Source: Monoplex corrugatus (Eukaryota; Mollusca; Gastropoda; Littorinimorpha; Ranellidae). Taken from it: DNA of 64,000 nt. Position 1 is the stretch's first letter, and every line of letters starts with the position of its first letter. The position numbers and the translations under genes were made by a program. The notes beneath the pieces were generated by a model, which was given only the letters and a program-made list of their open reading frames with translations, searched no databases and was not told the DNA's origin. Below, piece by piece: positions 54,069 through 64,000 of the stretch. Where the stretch lies: contig CM060307.1 in assembly GCA_030674185.1 (NCBI GenBank), positions 52,825,942-52,889,941 on the forward strand. The letters run 5' to 3'.

Positions 54069-54185
54069 CTTCAAGATAATAAAAGTAAAACACCAACATA
54101 ACATATGCCTTCAGTTTTAATGCGTAACAGTATTAACACTACAGCATATCCATAAATAAAATTTATAGTAAATGTTTTCTGCTCT

Positions 54186-54905
54186 GAGTCATGTCACGGC
54201 TATAATCATCTCAAACAAAACACACACACCCGTACATGTTGATGTCCCTCGAAAAAAGAAAACCTGGAAAAGAAAATTAAGGACACATACCACTGTACTT
54301 CATGCAGAAAATCTAAAGATATGCCCCTGGTTTTGGCCATTCCATCTAATTCATTACTAAGAGGGTTAAAAAAACAAACCTGAATACAAATACATACACA
54401 TAACTAAGTATGCGAAAATGTAAGATTTGGCCTCTAGTACCTAGAACAAAGCAGTTCACATTTCCTTACAGCTAAAATGCAATTAACATATGTACCCAAT
54501 AAGAGCTAAAAATGCAATTATCCAATTATCATTCCTAACAGATATATAAGGTTTTATGGAAAACATACATGTGGACAGACCAGCAAGGCAGAAATTGAGA
54601 AATGAAAAAAGCAAGACAGAAACAAAAAGTGTGACAGAAAAAAGGGCATCCAGGAGTCATGACCGACCGAAATGCGACCCAGCCCCCTTAGACTAGAGTG
54701 TGAGGGGTTAAGGACCGAAACACTTGCTTGACTAGGGTTCCCCCTCTGAGGACCTTCTGATGTCCGGACATCCCCAGAATTTCTTGCTACTGTGACAAAA
54801 AAAAGTAAATATCTAGCACATAATTTCCATCTACTAATCACACTGAAAGAGCTCTCAGTATCCCCACAGCGGTCATTGTTATTGTTCTTTTTGTTTACAG
54901 CCCAG
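54186..54905 (+). repeat. dispersed repeat, copy 1, with a 148-bp insertion
   Basis: Aligns to 55608-56160 over its length: GCTATAATCATCTCAAACAA, GAAAATTAAGGACACATACC, ATGCCCCTGGTTTTGGCCAT, GGACAGACCAGCAAGGCAGA and AGCACATAATTTCCAT. The insertion 54644-54791 is absent from copy 2. A second head fragment (GTTTACAGCCCAGTTGACCG) follows at 54883-54955. Confidence 0.75.
54644..54791 (+). mobile_element. 148-bp insertion with target-site duplication
   Basis: Begins GGGCATCCAGGAGTCATGAC and includes GACCGAAACACTTGCTTGAC and CCCTCTGAGGACCTTC. Flanked by GTGACAGAAAAAA (54631-54643) and GTGACAAAAAAAA (54792-54804). A related copy is at 32182-32290. No tRNA boxes seen; class unknown. Confidence 0.7.
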
Positions 54906-55607
54906 TTGACCGCACATACAGTCTTGTGGAATAACACCGTTTCAATACACTCTAATCTTCTGAAAGATTAGATCAGAGCTGGAATTGAAAGACTAACAGA
55001 TATACTCAACCATGACAAAGAGATATCTTTGAAGAGGTGGATACAAGGATAGGCCAATTACCCTCAAGACTGAATAAAACGAAGTGAACTCTGCTTTTGA
55101 AAAAGCCTGCAGAAAGGGCCATATTGATTTTGATAATAACAAAACACAAGACACAATTCATATCTTCCTGAACGATAACCCCCTACTAGGACACATAGTA
55201 AAAGAGTTCAGAAAGATTCTAACCCCAGATACACAGCCATGCACCAACAACTTTTGATTACGAACCCTGAATACACGTATCGACAATGATCAGTGGTATT
55301 CAATATTTCCATCAAATAAAGAAGCACACTCGAGAGTATTACATGGGAAAATACAACATATTCCCCACAAATATACTATTGAAGAATGGGTCTAGGAAAC
55401 AGAGAAACTTGCAGTGCATGTAAATCTGGACATAAGAACTACACTGAAATCAAACCTGTATGGAGATCAGCAGAATCCACAACAAAGATCACAATCAATA
55501 AAGACACTATCAATAAAGACATTTCAATAAACAAATCAACTGCCTTATTCATATATCAAGACAAAAACGCAAGTGAACAGGAAAGATGTGAGGTCAATCT
55601 CGTACTG

Positions 55608-56160
55608 TTACTAATATTTTTGTTTAAAGCCCAGCTGACTGCGTAGAGTGACGTCAGGGCTATAACCTGTTTCAAAACACGCACAATACTTCAACAGGGA
55701 AAAAAAAAAGAAAATTAAGTACACAGATCAATGCATTCACACACATGATCTAAGGGGGATGCCCCTAGCATTGACCACTCTGTCCAATTTATCACACAGG
55801 GGATTTAAAAAACATGCTTGAATACAAATTTAAACATAACTAAGGACACCAAAACATACATAAAAACGGACTTAAATTACCTAGAATTGCTTCCACGTAT
55901 CTCATTTCCCTAGAACCAAAAATGCACTTAATACATGTACCCAATATCAATCCTAACAGAAAGTAGATACAATTTTCTTGAACATATACAAGTGAATGGA
56001 CCAGCAAGGCAGAAAATGATAGAAGAAATGACAGAAAGCAAAGGAATCAGGCAGAAACAAAGAGAATGACAAAAAAGATGAAATTTCTAGCACATAATTT
56101 CCATAAGGTGGGGATACCATTTATACTGAAAGAGCCCCCGCCATCCCCACAGGGAACAAT
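55608..56160 (+). repeat. dispersed repeat, copy 2
   Basis: The head TTTAAAGCCCAGCTGACTGC and AACCTGTTTCAAAACACGCA is also found inverted at about 6535-6645 (GACTGGGCTTTAAAC). The body matches copy 1 at 54186-54905. No ORF. Confidence 0.75.
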
Positions 56161-56999
56161 CTCATAGGCTACTAACAGTAGCAAAACTCTAGGATTTGGT
56201 TTGGGGAAAGATTTGAAATACAATTGAACAGGGAAAGACAATTCCCGCTGAAAACATAAACAGACTTGATATCATAAAAATGTTTCATATCGTGATTATT
56301 AACACTCTTGAATAATGCATCATACTGAAATAATCACAGATACTACTAACACTAACAAGGGGGAAAAAACAAGGAATATGATGATAATGGGAATCTAGCT
56401 GTGAAAATAACTAGAAATGAATACTTAGTTTAAATACTGTATAAATTAACTCAAGAAAATGTATGAATGTTCAGAAAGCTTGAATGATAAGTGTGCAAGA
56501 AACTGACCACACATCACCAGTAGCTGCATTATTCATTGGGACCAACAGATGACACATGGAGCAGCATGAACCAGGAACATCAGTGACACAGAACATGGAC
56601 AGAAAAAGGACCCAACACAACCACTATAAAAGCAAAGTGGGATCCAGAATCAAGATCCAGAATCAGATTATCAGAGAAGAAGAAAAGACAAAAGGAAGCA
56701 AAGGTGAGAGTCCACTGTTAATACAGCACCAAAGATGACAAAGAGATAAAGACAGAAAGCATGAAAGATCAAGAGAATGCAAGAAATAGTACAATGCATG
56801 TATGATCTTTGTTCATCTGAGATACAATAAAGGAAAGAGCTAAGATTCTCTCCCATTCAACAGAAGCAAAACAACAGGTGTTCTACACCTACATGCACTG
56901 TAGAAAACTATGGGAAAACTTGATCTCCACAGAAAACAGTAAAAAATATATATAAAGAAAAAAAAAAAGAAAGAAAGAAAAGTGAATGCAAACATCAGA

Positions 57000-57650
57000 C
57001 ACACCCTTAGTTGAGGTACTATCCACAATATTGTCAGTGATTAGATCATTCAGAACCACCTACACACTTCCAACCTCCCTGCTTGACATCCAGCTACCTT
57101 GGACTCAGGGGTTGTTTACAGGCAAACCTCAATTCTGCCTGGATCTTACCAATGAACGCCCCAGGTTCTGGAAATAGCATGGGTAGCAGTTTGCCAACAA
57201 AGCCATCCCTGAAGCAACCACTTTGATGCTGGTCTGTAATGATTTGGGGCAGCATCAGCACATCCACAAAATGCCTCTTTATAACATAGCTGAGAACTTG
57301 AATGATGACAGCTACCAAGCGAAGATCTTACAACCCCTTGTGATTCCAGCCCTTCAACAGGCTGGATCTCATGAAGTCTTCCAAAACAATACTGCTAACC
57401 CCCTAGCTTAAGATCAAGAAATATCTCCAAGATGCTAGTGTCAATAAAATGCAGTGGCCCACAAACAGCTGTGCCCTAAACTCCATCAAGCATCTTAAGA
57501 TGAGCTGGAAAACTGTTTAACAACCTCACCCTCCTCCTGCCAATCTGGCTTAGCTGTCTCCCTCCAGGAGTGGAATGCTGTACCCCAGGCCATTCTGCAC
57601 AACTTGGTCAATTCCATGCAACAACACTGTCTTCAGTGCCTTGCAAACAT
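57000..57650 (+). pseudogene. decayed Tc1-like transposase remnant
   Basis: Plus strand fragments in shifting frames: FCLDLTNERPRFW (the first catalytic Asp region), TLMLVCNDLGQHQHIHK (position of the GGSVMVW strand), FQNNTANPLA (where the DDN.P.H motif would be, Asp lost) and LQEWNAVPQAILHNLVNSMQ (the conserved C-terminal helix). Too decayed for confident boundaries and unlike the 13 kb element. Confidence 0.5.
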
Positions 57651-57949
57651 TTGATTAACGGTCATATGTTCACCAGCAAGGATTTCAAACGTTCTTCTAA
57701 AGACTTTCAAATCTGAAGGTGGGAGCATATATACAGCTCTTCATTGGTATTTGCTAGTTCTACGGACATGAAATTTTCTGTATGTAAGTTTCAATTGTTC
57801 GATGACATCAAATATCAAATTGCGAACATTCAGTTCAGTACTGTTTTTGATATCTCTGTGAAAAAGAGGTTCTCAACTTTTTAGACAAGTGTAAATTATC
57901 ACAACTTTTTAGACGAGTATAAATTATCATAATCTGTATATATACATAC

Positions 57950-58055
57950 TCCATAAAGGCATTTCTCACTGTGTCCACAAGCACTGTTGTTCCACAGTTG
58001 TATCTGTGCAACAACTGCTGCCTGAATTTCTGTGCAACTGGTTTCAGGCCAATTC
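57950..58055 (-). CDS. possible further upstream exon of the minus-strand gene
   Basis: Minus strand. The acceptor is TTTTTGCACAG and the donor GTATGT. The open frame after two bases reads IGLKPVAQKFRQQLLHRYNC then GTTVLVDTVRNAFM. It is strikingly non-repetitive and codon-like, but its end phase (two bases left over) does not match the two leading bases of the 54068 exon. Either an exon is missing between them, or the donor differs, or it belongs to another gene. Confidence 0.35.
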
Positions 58056-58238
58056 CTGTGCAAAAACAAAAAGCAATGATTACACTATGATAACTCCACT
58101 TTAAGTCTCTGGGCATTTGCATTACTGCAAACCAAAGCTGGCTCATACCCATTCAAACTCCAGAACCTACATTTCTATATATGATACAAGATTTACTGAT
58201 AAAAAAGACGACTATGAATTAATCACATTTCGGAAAGG

Positions 58239-58239
<1 letters not shown>

Positions 58240-58311
<72 letters not shown>

Positions 58312-58345
58312 GTGTGTTGTGTGTGTGTGTGTGTGTGTGAGGTGT
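58240..58345. repeat. (TG)n microsatellite
   Basis: About 70 bases of perfect TG, then TTGTGTTGTG variants. Confidence 0.95.
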
Positions 58346-59226
58346 ATGTGTGTGAGTGTTTTCACAGTGTATGCATTGTTATTAGAGTCTGGCATTGTTT
58401 TAGGATGTTGTGATAAAGCCTATGCCAGGCACAGATGGAAAAAAGGGTTGACTGGAGGGAAGATCTAACTAAAACTGCTTAAAAATAACATGAAAAATCA
58501 AAAGGAAAAAAAAAAGAAAGGATCAACAAACTCAGAAAAAAGAGTGGTTAAAAAAGCAGATCCCAGATAATAAATGAAAACAAATGCTTGCATGTTTGTC
58601 TTGTTTTATTGGAAGAACAAAACAAAACAAATGAAATAAAAATTAAAACAGATAACACCTTAAGTTTGTGTGTGGCAAATTACAACCCAGAACTTCAGCT
58701 ATTTGGAAGTACAGTCGTAATGCTTTTATTAAAGTTGCAGTGATTTAGTAATCTCATCTGTTTTTTTAAAAGCTTGCATAATTAAATCTTAATTAGCTGG
58801 CTTGTATAATGAAATCTTAATTAGCTGGAACAGAGCTCTATCAACCCATTAAGACTTTATAGTTGTTTTTGCGCTTGTAAAAACCTTTCTGGTGATATTC
58901 GCTTGTTTGTATTGCTCCGGTCTTCACAAAGTTATGTCACCTTATATTCTCAAAATGAAGTCAAATAATTCACGGAACATGGCTTCTGCTATGTAATGAT
59001 AATGTAGCCTAATCTGTGCAAAAGAATTGGGGCTATCATTTCAAACAATCATATTTTTTGTCACAGTTAACAGAATGAAACTCTTTTACTAAAATTACTA
59101 GCTAAGCTACTTCATTTCCCTTAACCAGTCACATCACTTTTGATCTAAAAAAAAAAATTCTGTCACATACCTAGGTCCACCCTGCCATCTACAATTATTT
59201 GGCTATTGATTATGGCATTAGCTTAA

Positions 59227-61320
59227 CTTCATCATCATCATGTGTCTTGCTGCATGACTAAAGTAATCATGGCCCTCCATACAAATCTATCTTTTGTTGC
59301 TGTGAGTACATCTCTGTCTTCATCAACTCCGCAAATCCATCTAATAATTTCTCCTTGGGTCTACCTGATACTTTTTTCCTCCAGCTTTCCTGCTGTGACT
59401 AGGTGCTCGAATTTATCTTGCTTCAAAAAATGTCCTATAAATATTGCTTGTCTTTTCCTAATCTTCTTCATTAATGTTCTTTTAGTGCTTGCCCCTTTCA
59501 AGACTATCCTGATTTCTTTGCTGTCCATGGAACTTTTAATATTCTTCCTAGAAACCACATTTAAGCTGCCTTGCTCTGATTCTGCATGTTGACTGTTCAA
59601 GCTTTGCATCTGACAACAGTATTAGTTCTACATAACCCTGGAGAATTCTGTTGGTAAGAACACTTTTCATTTTCTTGAATATTGTTTTAGCTTGACCGAC
59701 CCTTCTGTTTATTTCTAATGTGCATCTGCTATCTGGTAAGATGACAGTTCCCAGATATTCAAACTTATGAATTTGTCTTAATGTTGTGCCATTTTGCTGT
59801 TATTTTACATGAGGGGATTTCTCATTTCTTTATTGATTACCATTACTTCAGTCTTCTTGCTATTTAGTTCTAACCTTTTATTTCTGTTTTCTGTTTCTCT
59901 TATATTTACAACATTTTGCAAGAAGGAACCAGAAAAACACGAAAGAAGAATACGAACGCGTATTCAATACAGCAAGACAAGACAGGCGTAAATTTTCAGC
60001 CAACTGGCCTTTGTCAAGCATAAGATTACAAACACACACCAGATACAAAAGTTATGAGAAAAAGACTGAAACTTCCCTGCTGCTGTGTCCAATGTGAGAT
60101 TCCTGTTCTCACATTGGACACTGCAGCAGGGAAGTTTCAGTCTTTTTCTCATAATTTTTGCATCTGGTGTTTGTTTGTTTGTTTGTAATCTTACGCTTGA
60201 CAAAGGCCGGAAGGCCGAAAATTTGCGCCTGTCTTGTCTTGTTGTATTAAATACGCATTCATATTCTTCTTTCATGTTTTTTTCTGGTTCCTGTTTTCTT
60301 GAACGAGGGCAGACACACATGTTTTCGATTTTAAAAATTTTAAAAAAAAATTTTTGTTTAATTTTCTGCAATTAGAAAGGTGTCATCTGCATATGAATAA
60401 TGTTAATCATTTTTCCTCCAACCTTTATCCCAAGGCATTTTTCTGTTTCTCATTATGGTTTTAATATAAAGTGAAAACAAATCTGGTGACAGAACACATC
60501 ACCACATAACCCCTGTTTTGATACTTTGGAAAGACTTTATATCAATTTCTACTTTCATTCCTGCTGTTTCTTCCTTATACATATTCCTTATTATTCTATC
60601 TTTTCCATCAATATTTAGCTTTTCTAGATGGTTGATCAATTTTCCATCTATTACCCAATCAAAAGCCTTGATGTAATCAAATATATATAAATCCCTATTC
60701 AACTCAAATATAAATCCTTTTTCAACTCAACTTATCTTTCTATTAGAAATTTTATACATAATGTGGAATTAATAGTTCATTTCCCTTCAACAAATCCATA
60801 ATGTTCTTCTGCTATTTCTCTTTTGATTCTGTCCCTTGTCCTCATCATGATTATTCTAAATAGAATCTTTGTCACATGAACTATTAAGCTGATTGTATGA
60901 CGAGTTCACATTCTATAGCCCCCACTTTCTTTGGAAGTGCAATGAAAATTCATTTTGACAGATCTTCAGGGATTTTTGTGGAGTTCTAAGTTTCATTTAA
61001 GAGGACTGTTACTTTTCCAATACCAAATTCACCTATAGCCTCAATCATTTCCACAGTAATATTGTCTGGTCCTGGGGCTTTTCCCTCTTTCAGAGTCTTC
61101 AACATTGTTCTAACTTCATTTTTCATTCTTGATGGTCTTCAATGTTCTTTCTTATGTGTTCTTCCTTTCTGTTATCGTCAAAAAGTTTTTTATGTACTCT
61201 CCCCATTTAGCTAATATTTTGTATTTTTCAATGATAATTGTACCATCTTTAGATCTTAAGCAACGAGTTGGTGTGCACATCTTTTTCCCATGAGCAATCT
61301 TTTCAATGTTTCTGTGCATA
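59227..61320 (-). mobile_element. LINE family B, longer decayed copy
   Basis: Minus strand. From the 5' side: RT with DYIKAFDWVIDGKLINHLEK (60700-60600 region) and FQSIKTGVMW, then SYADDTFLIAEN near 60400-60360. After a fold-back insertion (59924-60292) it continues LQNVVNIRETENRN and ELNSKKTEVMVINKEMRNPL, then RKRQAIFIGHFLKQDKFEHL. It ends in an ATG-repeat tail at about 59240-59227. Many stops and shifts are present. The left part abuts the CR1/L2-like LINE at about 61320. Confidence 0.78.
59924..60292. mobile_element. fold-back element (long inverted repeat), copy 2
   Basis: Two arms of about 175-185 bp form an almost complete hairpin around 60101-60104. The outer ends are AGGAACCAGAAAAACA and its complement TTTTCTGGTTCCT. 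The arm contains CAAGACAAGACAGGCGTAAA and GCCAACTGGCC. A related copy is at 30823-31106. Homology between the copies extends past the right arm to about 60335. No ORF. It splits the RT of the family B LINE just after its YADD motif. Confidence 0.85.
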
Positions 61321-63341
61321 AACTTAGGATCTATTTTTGTCAGTCTTACCGAAACATGGCTTAACCCCCTTGGTCATGAACCTATACATGCGAGTCTCAC
61401 TCTGAGTGGTTACAGGCTTGCTTCTTTCCATCGCTCATCCCGAGGTGGCGGTATCGCCATCCTCTACGACGACTCACTCCATTCCCGCCTATCTTTCTCG
61501 CAGTCTCTGCCTTTCTCCCATCCTTCTTTCGAGCACGTTGAAGTATCCTTCCAATCCACCCCTCACCCCATTTGCTTTTCCTGTGTCTATCGACCTCCAC
61601 CTAGCTCTGCCAACAAGCTCACCACATCCACGTTTCTCTCTGACTTTGACCAACTACTTGACTACTACTGCCTCTTACCTGGAAATCTCATCATTCTAGG
61701 TGACATCAATGTCCACTATGATAACACTCACCGTTATGACACAAGACATATCATCAACTCACTGTCCAATCACAATATGACTCAACACATTTCTGAACCA
61801 ACCCATCAAAAAGGTCACACTCTTGACTAGATCATTTCTCGTGATCACCACAATTCAGCTACTGACAATTGCTTAGTTCTTTCTACCCGTCTAACTTCAG
61901 CCCTTCCATCTGACCACTCTGCAATTCTCTGTTCTCTTGACATTTCTCCTCCTTCCCGTACCATGCGCACAGTGACTTGACGCAATCTCAAATCTATCGA
62001 CCTCTCCACTTTTTCATCTGATGCCTCCCGTCTCCTTTCTGAAAAGTCACATAACCTTGCCGATGAATTCTATACTACTCTCCACCATCTTCTGGACACT
62101 CATGCTCCAGCCACAACCTGTCTTTTACCTGACCGCCCCCCCCCTACCCCCTGGCTCACTCATGAGATTGCCTGTGCAAAACATGCCCACCGCAGAGCAG
62201 AGCGCCGCTGGTGCAAATCCAAACTCACTGTACATAGGCAACTTTTCCAAGCCTCTAAAACAAAAGTATCCACCCTCATTTCATCTGCAAAAACAAGCTT
62301 TTTCCAAACCAAAATCCTGAATGCCTCTTCTTCAAAAGAACTCTTTACAACCATGAATCATCTCCTAGGCACACGAAAAGATTTACCTCTCCCAAAAAAA
62401 CACACAAATGAAGAACTCCCATCTGTATTCTCCAAGTATTTCACCACCAAAATACAAACTCTTCGTGACAGGCTTGACAGGACACCCTGTCAACCATGCC
62501 CACCTGACCCTTCCTTCTCTGGCACACCTCTTACTACTTTTACCCCAGATCTCACAAGAAGAAATTCTCAAAACAATCAGATCCATGTTGTTGAAAACCT
62601 GCGAACTGGATCCTCTTCCAGGTTCTCTCTATTCCGACTGTCTCCCTACTCTCCTCCCATTCATCACCGACATCATCAACACTTCTCTTCAAACTGGAAC
62701 TGTCCCAGATTCTTTCAAGTCTGCTATTGTTCACCCTCTCCTCAAGAAATACAATTTATACCCAAATGAACTGAAAATCTCTAATCTCTCTTTCTTGTCA
62801 AAACTCCTTGAAAAAGTTGTCCTCAACCAGCTGAACTCTAACCTGTCTGCCAACAATCTCCTCAATCCTTTCCAGTCAGCCTACCGCCAGTGCCATCGCA
62901 CTGAAACTGCCCTACTACACATTCTCAATAATCTCCTCCTTGCAACTGATACTGGCAAAGTCTCTCTCCTCACACTCCTTGATATGTCTGCAGCCTTTGA
63001 TACCACTGATCATGGTATTCTCCTTTCTAGACTCCATCATACTTTTGGCATCTCTGACACTGCTCTCTCCTGGTTCACTTCATATCTATCAAACAGAAAA
63101 CAAATGTTCTCATCAATGGCACTTACTCTCAACCTGCATACCTGACCTGTGGTGTTCCACAAGGATCTGTCCTTGGCCCTGTTCTTTTCACTCTTTACAC
63201 CTCCCCCCTGTCCACCATCATCAACTTCCACTCTATAATACACCATTTCTATGCTGATGACACCCAACTTCAAGACAGTCACTCACCTAACAATATACAG
63301 CGCCTCTTGATTCGCACCACTGAGTGTTACTCGGACATTAA

Positions 63342-63525
63342 CCCTTTGACTCCCGCACCCTCTCCACCAGCTACAAAAACTTAACCCTCTGACTCCCTCA
63401 CCCTATCCACCAGCTTCCTGCAGGAAGCTGGCGGATCGGATTAGGGAGTCAGAGGGTTAAGTTTTTGCTTTCTAGCATGGTTGACAATGCTGGGTGCTGG
63501 TGGACAGGGTGCGGTAGTCAAAGGG
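63342..63525. mobile_element. palindromic TTAA-flanked MITE, inserted in the CR1/L2-like LINE
   Basis: 184 bp between TTAA duplications at 63338-63341 and 63526-63529. The outer ends are CCCTTTGACTCCCGCACCCT and its near-complement. A second, inner palindrome flanked by its own TTAA copies (63381-63384 and 63457-63460) has ends CCCTCTGACTCCCTCACCC and a centre CTTCCTGCAGGAAG. No ORF. Ends starting CCC next to TTAA fit the piggyBac superfamily. Confidence 0.88.
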
Positions 63526-63550
63526 TTAAGAACTGGATGACATACAATAA

Positions 63551-63664
63551 ACTTCAGCTTATGACGACAAGACAGAAGCTATCCTCAATGGCACCCGTCA
63601 GAAACTAACTTCAGCTTAACGACGACAAAACAGAAGCTATCCTCATTGGCACCCGTCAGAAACT
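63551..63664. repeat. 57-bp tandem duplication in the CR1/L2-like LINE
   Basis: Two copies of ACTTCAGCTTAACGACGACA, AAACAGAAGCTATCCTCATT and GGCACCCGTCAGAAACT. The period of 57 keeps the RT frame. Confidence 0.9.
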
Positions 63665-64000
63665 TTCTCAGCTGCCTCCTCTTTCTCTCCCATAGGTAAC
63701 ACATCAGTCCCAATTTCTGATTCAGCTAAAAACCTTGGTGTCTGCCTTGACTCTACCCTCTCCGTGAACAACTTTGTTTCTGAAACTGCCAGATCTTGCT
63801 ACTATCACCTCCATCGTATACGCCTGATCAGGAAGTATCTCTCTGTCGAAACAACTGCAGAACTCGTTCTCTCCTTCATAATGTCTCGCATTGACTATTG
63901 CAATTCACTCCTGTCTGGTCTTCCTGCCTCCACCATTCACATCCTACAGCACATTCAAAACAATTCTGCACGCCTTGTACTCAAAAAGAAAAAAGCTGAC

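Larger units (their letters stand above)
61321..63998 (+). pseudogene. CR1/L2-like endonuclease-reverse transcriptase, interrupted
   Basis: The coding frame is legible over nearly all of the region but is broken by in-frame stops after GHTLD (61828) and after RTMRTV (61976-61978), by frameshifts near 62480 and 63110, by a 57-bp in-frame tandem duplication at 63551-63664 and by the 184-bp MITE. Joining across the MITE gives YSDIKNWMTYNKLQ, the RT thumb segment. Confidence 0.8.
61321..64000 (+). mobile_element. CR1/L2-like LINE, 5'-truncated, runs off the window
   Basis: Plus strand. The order is a partial APE endonuclease (LTETWLNPLGHE, GGGIAILYDDS, GDINVHYDN, SDHSAILC), linker, and RT ([60 protein letters not shown] at 63250-63261), followed by the thumb region (LQLNDDKTEAILIGTRQKL, SRIDYCNSLLSGLP). 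The motifs and the [10 protein letters not shown] spelling are those of the CR1/L2 group. Stops at 61828 and 61978 and several frameshifts show that it is dead. A palindromic MITE interrupts it at 63342-63525. Confidence 0.85.

Noticed and set aside
54172..56160. Local tandem gene duplication at 54-56 kb
   Set aside because: The duplicated sequence has no exons, and its head is also found inverted at 6.5 kb, so it is a dispersed repeat rather than a duplicated gene.

Overview
This is a stretch of animal nuclear genome. The evidence is spliced genes with GT-AG introns of 0.9 to 5.1 kb, long (TG)n/(AC)n microsatellites, and many non-LTR retrotransposons, tRNA-derived SINE-like repeats and DNA transposons. 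The SINE-like sequences resemble repeats I associate with gastropod molluscs, so a caenogastropod-type mollusc is my best guess. That is inference, not proof. There is no bacterial, phage, plasmid or CRISPR content.

Two host genes can be supported. The first, on the + strand, has ten coding exons between 10329 and 32894. All exon phases agree and they encode a 300-residue protein with an N-terminal DEK-C-like domain, an acidic/lysine-rich linker and a C-terminal SWIB/MDM2 domain (the family usually annotated as upstream activation factor spp27/UAF30-like). The second, on the - strand, has its last three exons at 54068-53914, 48279-48201 and 44764-44673, again with matching phases and ending at a stop codon. 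It encodes the C-terminal part of a Cys-containing protein that I cannot name. A possible further exon is at 58055-57950. The two genes converge on a gene-poor stretch at about 33.3-43.4 kb.

The rest is mobile DNA, mostly inside introns. 1-10 kb holds microsatellites, two palindromic TTAA-flanked MITEs, and a LINE 3' fragment split by a Penelope-like GIY-YIG element. SWIB gene intron 2 holds a Tc1-like transposon; intron 3 a LINE (family A, antisense) that landed in an older LINE fragment (family B). Intron 5 holds an apparently complete, TTAA-bounded piggyBac element (antisense) with an uninterrupted, intron-containing transposase gene. Intron 6 holds a 1.1 kb TIR element and one copy of a 0.5 kb repeat, intron 7 the second copy and a SINE next to exon 8, and intron 8 a fold-back element. 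41.9-42.6 and 46.9-47.8 kb hold decayed LINEs (families C and D). 48.6-52.6 kb is the full-length family A LINE in an intron of the - strand gene. 54-57.7 kb carries a dispersed repeat in two copies and a dead Tc1-like remnant. 59.2-61.3 kb is a family B LINE split by a large fold-back element next to its YADD motif. 61.3 kb to the window end is a CR1/L2-like LINE split by a palindromic MITE.

Target-site duplications are readable at several nested insertions, so the window preserves a relative order of transposition events. The strongest observations are the complete piggyBac element, the palindromic MITE family whose TTAA insertion can be proved against the interrupted LINE reading frame, the nested insertions, a GC-AG intron in the SWIB gene, and the unnamed - strand gene.
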